Translations under genes and position numbers: made by a program
Assembly: GCF_946886695.1 (NCBI RefSeq)
Contig: NZ_CAMPJD010000043.1
Location: 1 to 42,847, forward strand
Direction: 5' to 3'
Length of the DNA stretch: 42,847 bases
Source: an uncultured Pseudoxanthomonas sp.
GTDB taxonomy: Bacteria; Pseudomonadota; Gammaproteobacteria; Xanthomonadales; Xanthomonadaceae
Shown here: piece after piece, positions 9,070 through 17,250 of the stretch
Layout: the number at the start of each line of letters is the position of its first letter
Position numbering within the stretch: position 1 is the stretch's first letter
The notes under the pieces: model-generated
What the model saw: the letters and a program-made list of their open reading frames with translations, nothing else
What the model was told of the DNA's origin: nothing
Database searches by the model: none

Positions 9070-10560
9070 TCAGAAGCGCGCCGGAAATGTCCTGACGCTC
9101 CACTCCGCGTTCTTCTCGTCCAGCGTCGCTGCCAGCAGGGTCTCACCATCCGTGCGCACGTTGACCAGACCGTAGACCAGGCCCGACACCACGTAGGCTC
9201 CCCGCGCCTTGCGGGATCCTTTCTTCGGACGCAGATCGCCCGCCTTGGTTGTGCGGTAGTGCAGCGTGGTGCGGGCAAGATCGTCGCCGTCGACGGGCGC
9301 ACCGCCGGGCACCTCGATCCTGTCCAGCTTGCCGACCGCATAGGAGCGGGCGAGTTCGGTGGAGTACACCAGCGGCGTCACGATCTCGTCCTTGACCACC
9401 GTCAAGTGACCGGTCGCGCCGCTGGCGGCCACGATGGCCGGCCGCGGGTGGTCGTGTCCCTCCGCGTCCCCCGATGAAATGATGGTCGCCGAGGGCGCCA
9501 TCGCCTGGAGGAAGGCCAGCGACACATCCGCACTTCCATGGTGGCAGGCCTTGGCCACGTCGCACTGCAGGTCCAGCAGGGTGCCGGCCATCGCGTGCAG
9601 GATGTCCTGCTGCGCGCCCTTGTTCAGATCGCCCGTCAACAGGGTGCGCGTGCGCCCGTAGTCGACACGCAGCAGGATGCTGTGGCCGTTGGTGTTCAGC
9701 TCGCTCCGGCCGAGGTTGCGCAGCGCCGCGCGTCCCTGCACCTCGGCCTCGATGGGGGCCAGCACGCGGATGGACACGTCGCTGGTGTCGGGGTCGAAGC
9801 CGGGGAGCCAGGGTGTCTCGTCGCTGAGCCTGGCGAACACGCAATGGTCGCCATCGGCGGTGGTGGTATCGGCCACGCGCCGGATGAACTTCGCCCACTC
9901 GCCCTGCAACTGCCGGGGGCTTGCGGCATCCAGGCCCTGCAGCGCGGAATCGCGGTCATCCAGCAGATCGACCAGGTAGCGCTCGCCGTCGTGCTCCACC
10001 ACCTCGCCGAGCGACCGCTTCCCGCCCACCGTCCACCACGAAACACCGGCGTGATAGAAGCGATCGACGTGGATGGCCTCTGCATCCAGTTCCTCGGTCA
10101 CGTCGACGCCCAGCAGATCGGAAAGTCCGCCGTAGTGGTCCTCGTCGTTGTGCGAAGAGATCAGGGCGTCCAGCTCCACGCTCGACAGCCCGTAGTCCTT
10201 CACGAACTTCCAGTCGATGAAATCCGCCGCCGATTTTCCGCTGGGCTGCTTGTCGCGCGGAAATCCCCCGTCGATGAGGATGTGCTGGAATGAGGGGGTC
10301 TTCACCAGCACGCCATCGCCCTGCCCCACGTCGATGAAGTAGAACTCCAGCAGCGATGTCCCATCGAGTGCGGACGCCAGCACCCATCCCGTCCTGCCGC
10401 GCGCGGTGACCTTGCGCCGGCTGCCGGTACCCGCCGCGCCTTCGAATTTCACCCCGTCGCCCCACAGCAGGTAGGCGAATGCCTTCCCTTCCTCGGCCGC
10501 GTCGTACATCGGCACGGGCTTCCTGGAGCCCACGAACGCGTCGAACGGATTGTCGATCAT
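9070..10560 (-). CDS. ComEC-like metallo-beta-lactamase-fold protein
   Basis: 496 residues without signal peptide or membrane helices, so probably cytoplasmic. Residues about 45-70 (RRKVTARGRTGWVLASALDG) look like a small SH3-like barrel. The metallo-beta-lactamase fold follows: FIDVGQGDGVLVKTP at about 75-89, the metal motif SSHNDEDHYGG around 136-145, LLTGDLN, then CHHGSADVS and a late DHPRP. This pattern is that of the soluble hydrolase domain of the ComEC/Rec2 competence family, here without the channel. Known relatives are nucleases or phosphodiesterases, but this branch is largely uncharacterised. The start at 10560 was chosen for GAGGAGAA about 6 bases upstream. No DNA-uptake gene is nearby. 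Confidence 0.85.
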   Translation of the reverse strand: MIDNPFDAFVGSRKPVPMYDAAEEGKAFAYLLWGDGVKFEGAAGTGSRRKVTARGRTGWVLASALDGTSLLEFYFIDVGQGDGVLVKTPSFQHILIDGGFPRDKQPSGKSAADFIDWKFVKDYGLSSVELDALISSHNDEDHYGGLSDLLGVDVTEELDAEAIHVDRFYHAGVSWWTVGGKRSLGEVVEHDGERYLVDLLDDRDSALQGLDAASPRQLQGEWAKFIRRVADTTTADGDHCVFARLSDETPWLPGFDPDTSDVSIRVLAPIEAEVQGRAALRNLGRSELNTNGHSILLRVDYGRTRTLLTGDLNKGAQQDILHAMAGTLLDLQCDVAKACHHGSADVSLAFLQAMAPSATIISSGDAEGHDHPRPAIVAASGATGHLTVVKDEIVTPLVYSTELARSYAVGKLDRIEVPGGAPVDGDDLARTTLHYRTTKAGDLRPKKGSRKARGAYVVSGLVYGLVNVRTDGETLLAATLDEKNAEWSVRTFPARF

Positions 10561-10715
10561 GGAGTTCTCCTCGGGATTCCTTGCGATGGCGGGACGCGAC
10601 CCGGGCAACGGCGTGTTCCGGCCCACACCTGCCAACGCCATGACCATGCACACAAGGTCATCCATCGGTCGGGCCGCCTCGCTCGAAGCATCCCGGGTGT
10701 CGGCGCCTCCCTGCA

Positions 10716-10738
10716 GGCGGGCTTGAGCCCGCCCTACG
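10716..10738. repeat. REP palindrome, GTAG/GGGCGGG family
   Basis: A near-perfect hairpin: GGCGGGCTTGAGCCCGCC followed by CTACG. The same unit recurs as inverted pairs at 16501-16571 and 17180-17250. The CTAC end reads GTAG on the minus strand, the head motif of REP sequences mobilised by RAYT (TnpA-REP) proteins. A shorter second GTAGGGTGG motif follows immediately and contains the stop codon of the small gene at 10744. Confidence 0.8.
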
Positions 10739-10743
10739 CCACC

Positions 10744-10941
10744 CTACACCGGCCTGCGGATGCCGCGGATGCCGGACCAGAACAGGATGGCGGCCAACGA
10801 CAGGCCGCTCGCGGCAACCGCGGCTTCGCCTCCCTCCAGGGGGAGTCCCAGCGCGCGTGCAGGCAGGGAGGCATCGTAGAGAACGGCGGCAGCGAGCCCT
10901 GTCGCGCCGAGGATGAGCAGGGAGGAACGTCGCTTCTTCAT
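10744..10941 (-). CDS. Putative small membrane protein, 65 aa
   Basis: MKKRRSSLLILGATGLAAAV opens a protein with two hydrophobic stretches (about 7-21 and 43-56), positively charged at both ends (IRGIRRPV). It could be a two-helix inner-membrane protein. No good Shine-Dalgarno sequence precedes the ATG, and an alternative ATG at 10995 adds 18 residues, so start and existence are uncertain. The TAG stop is the GTAG end of a REP palindrome. Function unknown. Confidence 0.4.
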   Translation of the reverse strand: MKKRRSSLLILGATGLAAAVLYDASLPARALGLPLEGGEAAVAASGLSLAAILFWSGIRGIRRPV

Positions 10942-11134
10942 GCGGAGGAACCGGAATGGCCTGGTGACGGCAGGGTCATGCGCGCGTCGGGTCATGTGCA
11001 ACACGCGCGCGACCAAGGCGCCGAAGGTCCGACGAAACGGGGTATCGGATGACCGGCTTCGCCCGCGTGGACCGGCCGTGGAAGTGGTAGCGTTGCACCC
11101 GTAACGCTGCAGGCCGCCATCCGGGGATGCCACG

Positions 11135-12580
11135 ATGAAACTGTTCCTGCTGAATCCGATGACGCTGCTGCTCGCCCTGCTGATCAGCTTTTTCCTGCTG
11201 CGGTCGGACACCTTGCGGGCGGTGCAAACATCGGGCGTGCACGCGCATGCCGCATCCGCCGCAACCCGGGTGAACACGCCGCGTGTCACAGCGCCAGCGG
11301 AAGCGTCGCCCCCGCGTCCCATACGGGCAGACGGGACGCCCGCTCCGCTCGCGACGGCACCGTCGCAGACCGACCCGTTCGCGCCGGTGTACATCGTGAC
11401 CTCCCGCGACACCTGGCAGGGGATCCGCGGGTTGGCCCGTGATGCGGTGGCGCGGCGCGACAGCACCGGCATGCCGGTGGTGATTTCCGAAACCCGGGCC
11501 GACCGCCTCGGCGAGATCAGCCACTACGTGCATGTCAACGAGCGCCGGTGCGGCGGCTATTTCGCATTCCCCAGCCGCACGCAGGCCGAGGCCTTCGTCA
11601 GTGCGGATCGCGCGAAGCAGGCGATGACGAAATCCCTGCTCGCCGGCTACACGCTCGACAACCAGGCCACCGTGAGCCGCTGGTTGCCGCAGGTGCAGGA
11701 ACAGCGCCTCTACGACACCATCAACCACCTCTCCAGCTATCGCAACCGCTACTTCGCCAGCAGCCACGGCAGGACATCGGCCGAATGGATCCGGGACCAC
11801 TGGCAATCGCTGGCCGCGGGCCGCAGCGATGTCACCACCGAGTTGTTCACCGCCTGCACGAACTGCAGCACGCAGCCTTCGGTCATCCTCACCATCCGGG
11901 GCTGGGACCTGCCCAACGACGTCGTGGTGCTGGGTGCGCACCTGGATTCAATCAACGGCAGCAACCCCTACGATCCCAACCAGCACGCGCCCGGCGCCGA
12001 CGATGATGCGTCGGGCATCGCCACGCTCACCGAGACGTTGCGCATCGCGCTGGCCGATGGCTGGCAGCCGAGGCGCACGGTGAAGTTCATGGGCTATGCC
12101 GCAGAGGAAGTGGGCCTGCGCGGCTCCAACGCCATCGCGCAGTCGTTCCGCGCCAGCGGCGTCAACGTGGTCAGTGTGCTGCAGGTGGACATGACCAACT
12201 ACAAGTCCGGCGCGGTCACGGACATGAAGCTGATCAGCGATTACTCCAACACGAATCTGAAGAACTTTTTCATCACGCTGTTCGATACCTACCTGGCCCC
12301 GATGGGCCTGACGCGCGGCAGCGTCGCGTGCGGTTACGCGTGCTCCGACCATGCCTCGTGGACCAACGCAGGCTATCCCGCCGCGATGATGTTCGAGGCC
12401 GGCGATCCGGGTGGCAGCTTCCCCTACATCCACACGCCCTACGACACGCTGGCGACGATGGGCGAATCGGCGCAGCACAGCGTCAAGTTCACCCAGTTCG
12501 CTCTGGCCTATCTCGGCGAGACCGCCAAGACGCGCGGGAAGGTCACCGGCGGGCCTGCGCAGGTGTTGCCGGCGCAGTGA
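11135..12580 (+). CDS. Secreted zinc aminopeptidase, peptidase family M28
   Basis: 481 residues with an N-terminal signal anchor (residues 3-22), a Pro/Ala-rich propeptide, and an M28 catalytic domain close to the Vibrio proteolyticus-type leucyl aminopeptidase. Predicted di-zinc ligands are H269 (VLGAHLDS), bridging D289 (APGADDDASG), E325 next to the general base E324 (AAEEVGLRGS), D352 (QVDMTNY) and H433 (IHTPYDTL). C399 and C403 (CGYAC) match the disulfide found in that enzyme. It would remove N-terminal hydrophobic residues from peptides outside the cytoplasm. Residues 85-165 probably form the inhibitory prodomain. It stands alone, with a long upstream gap of about 190 bases. Confident at family level. 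Confidence 0.93.
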   Translation: MKLFLLNPMTLLLALLISFFLLRSDTLRAVQTSGVHAHAASAATRVNTPRVTAPAEASPPRPIRADGTPAPLATAPSQTDPFAPVYIVTSRDTWQGIRGLARDAVARRDSTGMPVVISETRADRLGEISHYVHVNERRCGGYFAFPSRTQAEAFVSADRAKQAMTKSLLAGYTLDNQATVSRWLPQVQEQRLYDTINHLSSYRNRYFASSHGRTSAEWIRDHWQSLAAGRSDVTTELFTACTNCSTQPSVILTIRGWDLPNDVVVLGAHLDSINGSNPYDPNQHAPGADDDASGIATLTETLRIALADGWQPRRTVKFMGYAAEEVGLRGSNAIAQSFRASGVNVVSVLQVDMTNYKSGAVTDMKLISDYSNTNLKNFFITLFDTYLAPMGLTRGSVACGYACSDHASWTNAGYPAAMMFEAGDPGGSFPYIHTPYDTLATMGESAQHSVKFTQFALAYLGETAKTRGKVTGGPAQVLPAQ

Positions 12581-12771
12581 ACCCGCGGAAGGCGGGATAA
12601 GGACGGTGGCAGCGGCGGTCGCCACGGCCGCCGGTGTCGTTGACCATCGCGCCGGTGCGGCTCGTCACCGCCGGGTTGAGCCGGTTCGAAGCCGGGTCCG
12701 ATGATGGCCTCGCGCCTTCGGCCGCCCTCGCATGGCGGACCGCAGGCACCCGCCTCTTCATAGGAACCCGG

Positions 12772-13062
12772 ATGAATACCCAGTACTTCCTCATCAGCGC
12801 GCTGTTCATCGCTTCGCTCACCGGCTGCTCGGCCGTGGCCACCAAGACCAACACCCTGTCCGACGAGCGCATCCTGTCCGAAACCGGCGGTGTGCTGGGC
12901 CTGTCGCCTTCGGAGCTGACCCTGGTCGAACGCCGCACCGAAGGCGTCAACACCTACGTGACGCTCAAGGCCAGCAACGGCAAGACCTACGCCTGCACCG
13001 TCAATGGCGGCAACCTGTTCTCGTTCGGCATGACCAACCCGCCCGTCTGCAACCCGCGCTGA
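12772..13062 (+). CDS. Small lipoprotein of unknown function
   Basis: 96 residues starting MNTQYFLISALFIASLTGCS, a lipoprotein signal peptide with lipobox LTGC. The cysteine would be lipidated and the protein anchored in the periplasm or outer membrane. The mature part is short and looks like a small alpha/beta domain (LSPSELTLVERRTEGVNTYV...NGKTYACTVNGG). AGGAA lies 6 bases before the ATG, which decides the start over longer in-frame extensions. No family recognised. It precedes the two-component genes by 125 bases on the same strand, so a functional link is possible but unproven. Confidence 0.8.
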   Translation: MNTQYFLISALFIASLTGCSAVATKTNTLSDERILSETGGVLGLSPSELTLVERRTEGVNTYVTLKASNGKTYACTVNGGNLFSFGMTNPPVCNPR

Positions 13063-13187
13063 GCCCCGTCGCCCCGCGCACCGCCCGCACATCGACACCG
13101 CCGTGCGAGCGCGCCGCCGATGCACGCGGCTGCCCTGTCCCGCACAATGCCAGCCGCCTGTCGGAAGGCCGGGGACTGACGCACGCC

Positions 13188-14342
13188 ATGCACGACCACG
13201 CTGACACCGCCTTTCCGCGCACGCACGGGACACCGCGCCGCGGGCGTGTGCGCTTCGCCGTGCTGGTCGCGGTCATCACCGGGTGGTGGACGCTGTACGG
13301 ACTGATGCTGGCGCGACAGCTGGTCGACATGCGATCCGCCAACGGCGAGGTGTACGGCTGGACAGGTGCGCTGACGTACGCCGTCGGCAGCACGTGGGCC
13401 TGGGTGCCGATGACCGTGGTGGCCTACCTGGTGGTGTCGCGCTTTCCACTGGGCGGCCGGCACCTGGGAAGGAACGTCGCGATCAACGCGGGCCTGGTGG
13501 CCGGCTTCATCGTGGCGAAAGCCGTGTACGCCTGGCTGTCCAATCCTCTTTTCGACTGGTATCCGACGCTGCCGCCCCTGCTCGACCTGCTGGGCACCAG
13601 CGTCAGCAACAACCTGATCCTCGGCATCATGGTGGTGGCCATGGTCCACGGCATCGTCTACTTCGAGCACACCGAAGATCGCGAGCACCGGGTGACAGCG
13701 CTGGAGAAAAGCCTGGCGCTGGCGCGGCTGGAGGCGGTGCGCGCGCAGTTGAATCCGCACTTCCTGTTCAACGCGCTCAACTCGGTGGCCGAGTTGATGC
13801 AGACCGACGTGGACCAGGCCGACCGCATGCTGGTCGCCATCTGCGACATGCTGCGCGACGGACTGCGTGCCGACACGGTGCAGGAACGGCCGCTGCGCGA
13901 CGAGCTGAATCACGTCACCAACTACCTGATGATCGAAGAGATCCGGCTGGGCCCACGGGTCAACGCCACCGTGCGGGTGGACGATGCCTGCCTGGATATC
14001 CCGGTTCCCACGCTGTCCCTTCAGCCGCTGGTGGAGAACGCCATCGTCCATGCGATCGCGCGATCGCGCGCCCCGGGCTGGGTGACCGTGGCCGCCTGGA
14101 AGGCGGGACAGACGCTGCACCTGTCGGTTGAGAACTCGCGCGCCGTCGAAGGCGCGCGCAAGGACGGCAACGGCATGGGACAACGCGCGGTGGAGGAACG
14201 GTTGCGCCTCCTGTACGGCGAGCGCGGCCAGCTGCACCGCAGCGAAAGCGACCCGGACGTCTACCGGGTCGAGTTGCAGGTGCCAGTGCCCGCTCCCCTT
14301 CCGCTGCACGACGCCCCTGCCGCGAGGGAAGCCGCGTGCTGA
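13188..14342 (+). CDS. Sensor histidine kinase, LytS/YehU type
   Basis: 384 residues. The first 160 hold about four membrane helices (around 22-42, 60-84, 97-117, 137-157) with no large external domain, so the signal is probably sensed in or near the membrane. After a short coiled coil (VTALEKSLALARLEAVRAQL) comes the His_kinase family box LNPHFLFNALN, with H191 the likely phosphorylation site. LQPLVENAIVHA is the N-box of the ATPase domain and GMGQRAVEERL the glycine motif. It overlaps the response regulator gene by 7 bases, so the two are translationally coupled. Chosen start: ATG at 13188 just before the first helix. Signal and targets are unknown. Confidence 0.92.
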   Translation: MHDHADTAFPRTHGTPRRGRVRFAVLVAVITGWWTLYGLMLARQLVDMRSANGEVYGWTGALTYAVGSTWAWVPMTVVAYLVVSRFPLGGRHLGRNVAINAGLVAGFIVAKAVYAWLSNPLFDWYPTLPPLLDLLGTSVSNNLILGIMVVAMVHGIVYFEHTEDREHRVTALEKSLALARLEAVRAQLNPHFLFNALNSVAELMQTDVDQADRMLVAICDMLRDGLRADTVQERPLRDELNHVTNYLMIEEIRLGPRVNATVRVDDACLDIPVPTLSLQPLVENAIVHAIARSRAPGWVTVAAWKAGQTLHLSVENSRAVEGARKDGNGMGQRAVEERLRLLYGERGQLHRSESDPDVYRVELQVPVPAPLPLHDAPAAREAAC

Positions 14343-15076
14343 CGGCCGTCATCGTCGACGACGAACCGCTGGCACGGCAGCGGTTGCGACGCCTGTTGGG
14401 CAAGGTCGCCGGCACGATCATCCAGGTGGTGGCGGAGTGCACCGATGTGGATGACCTCATGCGCCTGGCGCGGCGCACGCAGGTGGACGTGCTGTTCCTC
14501 GACATCGAGCTGCCGGGCGGCAACGGGTTCACCGCGCTGCGCCGGTGGAACGGCCCGCCACCCAAGGTGGTGTTCGTCAGCGCCTACGACCAGCACGGTG
14601 TACGGGCGTTCGAGGACAGGGCGGTCGATTACCTGCTCAAGCCGGTCTCGGCGGAGCGACTGCGGGAAACCGTATCGCGCCTGGTGGCACTGCCCGACAC
14701 ACCGCCGCGCACGTTGCCGGCCAGCGGGCGCCAGCTGTCGCTGCAGCTGGGCCGCCGCACCATGCGCGTGGACGAGGCGGATATCCAGGTCGTGCGCGCG
14801 CAGGGCAACTACCTGGACATCGAAACGAAACGGGGCACGTTCACGTACCGGCGTCCGCTGGGGGAGTTCATCAAGGAACTCGATGCCACCGCATTCCTGC
14901 GCGCGCACCGGTCCTCGGTGGTCCGTATCGCTGCCGTCACGGAAATCCTGACCCTGGGCTCCGGCCGCTACCGCCTGACGCTGGACTGCGGACGGGTGAT
15001 CGTGACCGGGCGCCGCTATCGGGACGAGGTCCAGTCGCTCCTGGCGACCCCGCCGTCCGCATCCGCATCGGCCTGA
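14336..15076 (+). CDS. LytTR-family response regulator
   Basis: 246 residues. The receiver domain (1-120) has the acidic pair D8/D9, phospho-acceptor D56 (VLFLDIELPGG), and the late lysine of DYLLKPV. The LytTR DNA-binding domain (about 140-240) has the expected pattern, with VRAQGNYLDIETK and FLRAHRSSVV. It would bind direct repeats in promoters and activate genes on phosphorylation by the preceding kinase. The start is GTG at 14336, inside the 3' end of the kinase gene. No obvious LytTR target repeat was found by eye near either flanking gene. Confidence 0.93.
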   Translation: MLTAVIVDDEPLARQRLRRLLGKVAGTIIQVVAECTDVDDLMRLARRTQVDVLFLDIELPGGNGFTALRRWNGPPPKVVFVSAYDQHGVRAFEDRAVDYLLKPVSAERLRETVSRLVALPDTPPRTLPASGRQLSLQLGRRTMRVDEADIQVVRAQGNYLDIETKRGTFTYRRPLGEFIKELDATAFLRAHRSSVVRIAAVTEILTLGSGRYRLTLDCGRVIVTGRRYRDEVQSLLATPPSASASA

Positions 15077-15094
15077 GGTCGTCAGGCCTTTCCG

Positions 15095-16291
15095 TCAGTT
15101 CTCCGGGGTATTGAGGAGGGACCGGCACATGCCGCCCGCTGGTCCTTCGGAACGGATGCGGATGTCCGCCACACGCCACGCCTGGGTCTTGTCGGGGACG
15201 GTCACGAAGCTGACATCGCACGAGGTATAGGCGCCGGATTGCGACAGCACGCGACCCGATGCCGCGCTCACCACCGCCGACCGGGTATCCGCCTGGTCGC
15301 TGTAACTGATGAACCGCATCCCGGACGCTTCAGTCACCTGCGGATGCGCGCCCAGCCGGGCCAGCGCCAGCGCTTCGGGCTTGCCCAGCCACACCATCAG
15401 CATCGCCCCCTCCAGTTCGGTGACCTTCCTGCCCGCCTGGACCTTCTTCGCAATCGCGAGGAACTCCTGCTCGGCCCGGTCCGCGTCGAGAAGGGGTTGC
15501 GCGAATGCCTGCGCTTGCGCGTCCAGCGTCTCCATCTTCGCGCCCACCGCCGCCAGTTCACTCCGGTTCTTCGCGATCTCGGCCTCGGACAATCGCCGGT
15601 CCCGCGCGCCGCCGGGCTTCTGCGCCTTCCAGATATCGCGCCAGACGAAGCTCCCTACGTTGACGATGCTCGTGGCCTGGGCGACCGAGATCACCTCGCC
15701 GATCCCGAGCGGCGCCAGGCCGGCATTGAGCCTGGTGGGGTCCATCGCCTGCCATCCGCCGGCCGCATGCAGGGCGGAGCGCGTCAGCAGCTCATTGCAG
15801 GCCAGCATGCCGGCCTTCCGGTAGGCGGGGTTCGACACGGATTGCCACGGCGTGGGCGGCAGCGGCACGTTGTCGGCGTCGCGGGTGAACTGATAGCTGC
15901 GCTCGGCCATACGCCACCGCAGCGGCGCCGCGACCGCGGGCCCCGTCGCACGCCTGGACTTCGCCGACGACGGTATGGGATCGACCGGGCATTCGAACTG
16001 CAGCTTCAGCACGCTCCAGTCCGGCTTGCCCGCGTTCTCGTACAGACCGAAGACCTCGATCTCGCGGATCGACGTGGTCCCCAGCATCGCCTCCATCGGC
16101 GTGCGGTCGGCCATCATGAGGTTGGTGAAGTAGAGCTCCCGGTCGCCGGGATCGCCTTGCGCGTGCAGCATCAGCATGTTGGCCGATGCCATGCCCGGCA
16201 AGGTCGCCAAGGCCATTGCGACCAGCGCACGCGCGGTGCGACGCCCCCCTGTTCTCATCTCGACTGCGTCCACACCCATCCTCCGTTCCAT
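15095..16291 (-). CDS. Exported protein of unknown function with coiled coil
   Basis: About 398 residues. A signal peptide runs from around MRTGGRRTARALVAMALATL to ASA. The start is uncertain: ATG at 16291 has GGGGGAC five bases upstream, while ATG at 16258 would begin right at the signal peptide. The mature protein has a mixed N-terminal domain (LYFTNLMMADRTPMEAMLGT) and a helical, coiled-coil-like segment in the middle (RRLSEAEIAKNRSELAAVGA onward). The C-terminal part (SGMRFISYSDQADTR and onward) contains two cysteines that could pair. No family recognised. It converges on the LytTR regulator with an 18-base gap. Confidence 0.7.
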   Translation of the reverse strand: MERRMGVDAVEMRTGGRRTARALVAMALATLPGMASANMLMLHAQGDPGDRELYFTNLMMADRTPMEAMLGTTSIREIEVFGLYENAGKPDWSVLKLQFECPVDPIPSSAKSRRATGPAVAAPLRWRMAERSYQFTRDADNVPLPPTPWQSVSNPAYRKAGMLACNELLTRSALHAAGGWQAMDPTRLNAGLAPLGIGEVISVAQATSIVNVGSFVWRDIWKAQKPGGARDRRLSEAEIAKNRSELAAVGAKMETLDAQAQAFAQPLLDADRAEQEFLAIAKKVQAGRKVTELEGAMLMVWLGKPEALALARLGAHPQVTEASGMRFISYSDQADTRSAVVSAASGRVLSQSGAYTSCDVSFVTVPDKTQAWRVADIRIRSEGPAGGMCRSLLNTPEN

Positions 16292-16601
16292 TTCGGTCCC
16301 CCGTGCACTCTCGTCCGCCGCGACGCGCGATGGTATCCGCCCCCGCGGGGGAATGTCCCTGGGGCGCGTCGCCGGCATGGCAAGCCTTGCATGGCATGGG
16401 AGGAAACGCCGGTCATCCGCACCCTCGCGGATGCCGTTGATCACAGGCGCCACGATGCGAAGCGCGTGGCACGTCAGCCGGCGCAGGTGTTGCCGGTGCC
16501 GTAGGGTGGGCCTTGGCCCACCGATGGAGGGAGACGGATACCGTGCGAAGGTGGGCTCGAGCCCACCCTACGGGCTACGCAGCCCCTCTTTGGAGACCGA
16601 G
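16292..16601. other. Intergenic region with a REP doublet
   Basis: 310 bases between two divergently oriented genes. The right third is an inverted REP pair (16501-16571). The remainder shows no gene with convincing codon use. Promoters for both flanking genes should lie here, but no clear -35/-10 pair was recognised by eye. Confidence 0.6.
16501..16571. repeat. Inverted REP doublet (BIME-like)
   Basis: GTAGGGTGGGCCTTGGCCC at the left and GGTGGGCTCGAGCCCACCCTAC at the right form two internal hairpins that face each other about 28 bases apart, each headed by GTAG at its outer end. The transcript of either strand could fold into two stems. It lies only 31 bases upstream of the PPOX gene's ATG. 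Confidence 0.85.
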
Positions 16602-17183
16602 ATGAGACACGCATTCGCGAACATCGCCTTCACCCCCGCGGTCCGCGACGTGCAGGCGCGCGACGGCAGCCGTGCGCAGTACGCGCGGGCCTTCGAATCC
16701 GGCGACGAGGTGCGCAATGCCGACCTCGGGGCCGACGAAGCCGCCTTCATCCATGCGCAGCGCAGTTTCTACATGGCCACCGTGTCGGAAACCGGCTGGC
16801 CGTACGTGCAGCACCGCGGCGGCGCGCCGGGCTTCGTGCGCGTGGTCGATGCAAAGACGCTGACGTTCACCGACCTGCCCGGCAACCGGCAGTTCATCAG
16901 CGTGGGCAACGTGGCACAGGATGATCGCGTGGCGTTGATCCTGATGGACTACACGCATCGGCAGCGGCTGAAGCTGCTGGGCCGGTTGAGCGTGGAAGAG
17001 TCACCGGGCGCGGGACGTACCGAGCGCACGATGACGATCCACGTGGAAGCCTTCGACTGGAACTGTCCGAAGTACATCCCGGTGCGCTTCGAAGCTGAAG
17101 ATGTGCAGCGTGTACTGGACGAGCGCGACCGGCGGATTGCGGCGTTGGAGGCACAGCTGGCTGAGTTGCGCGGGACGCCGTAG
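16602..17183 (+). CDS. Pyridoxamine 5'-phosphate oxidase family (PPOX) protein
   Basis: 193 residues with the split-barrel FMN-binding fold. FIHAQRSFYMATVSETGWPY is the family's opening strand pair, VQHRGGAPGFVRVVD the flavin-contacting turn, and FTDLPGNRQFISVGN with RVALILMDYTHRQRL the core barrel. This resembles the general stress/PPOX-like subgroup rather than PdxH itself. The last 25 residues (VLDERDRRIAALEAQLAEL) form a short coiled coil. GGAGA is 6 bases before the ATG at 16602. Its TAG stop lies in the GTAG head of the following REP element. The substrate is unknown. Confidence 0.85.
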   Translation: MRHAFANIAFTPAVRDVQARDGSRAQYARAFESGDEVRNADLGADEAAFIHAQRSFYMATVSETGWPYVQHRGGAPGFVRVVDAKTLTFTDLPGNRQFISVGNVAQDDRVALILMDYTHRQRLKLLGRLSVEESPGAGRTERTMTIHVEAFDWNCPKYIPVRFEAEDVQRVLDERDRRIAALEAQLAELRGTP

Positions 17184-17250
17184 GGCGGGCCCCGGCCCGC
17201 CGTTCGACGTGTACGGCTCGGGTGCGATGTCGGGCTTGAGCCCGCCCTAC
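17180..17250. repeat. REP doublet joining two convergent genes
   Basis: GTAGGGCGGGCCCCGGCCC at the left and CGGGCTTGAGCCCGCCCTAC at the right face each other. The left GTAG contains the TAG stop (17181-17183) of the PPOX gene, and the right CTAC contains, on the minus strand, the TAG stop (17247-17249) of the TPR lipoprotein gene. The doublet therefore fills the whole gap and probably also acts as a bidirectional terminator. Confidence 0.88.

Noticed and set aside
12987..14309. A long open frame opposite the LytS kinase
   Set aside because: The kinase motifs on the plus strand are unambiguous; the opposite product has no recognisable feature.
12553..16503. Shared 16-base string GCGCAGGTGTTGCCGG at the end of the M28 gene and near 16480-16497
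   Set aside because: A 16-base match in 43 kb of GC-rich DNA can arise by chance, and no further similarity extends from it.
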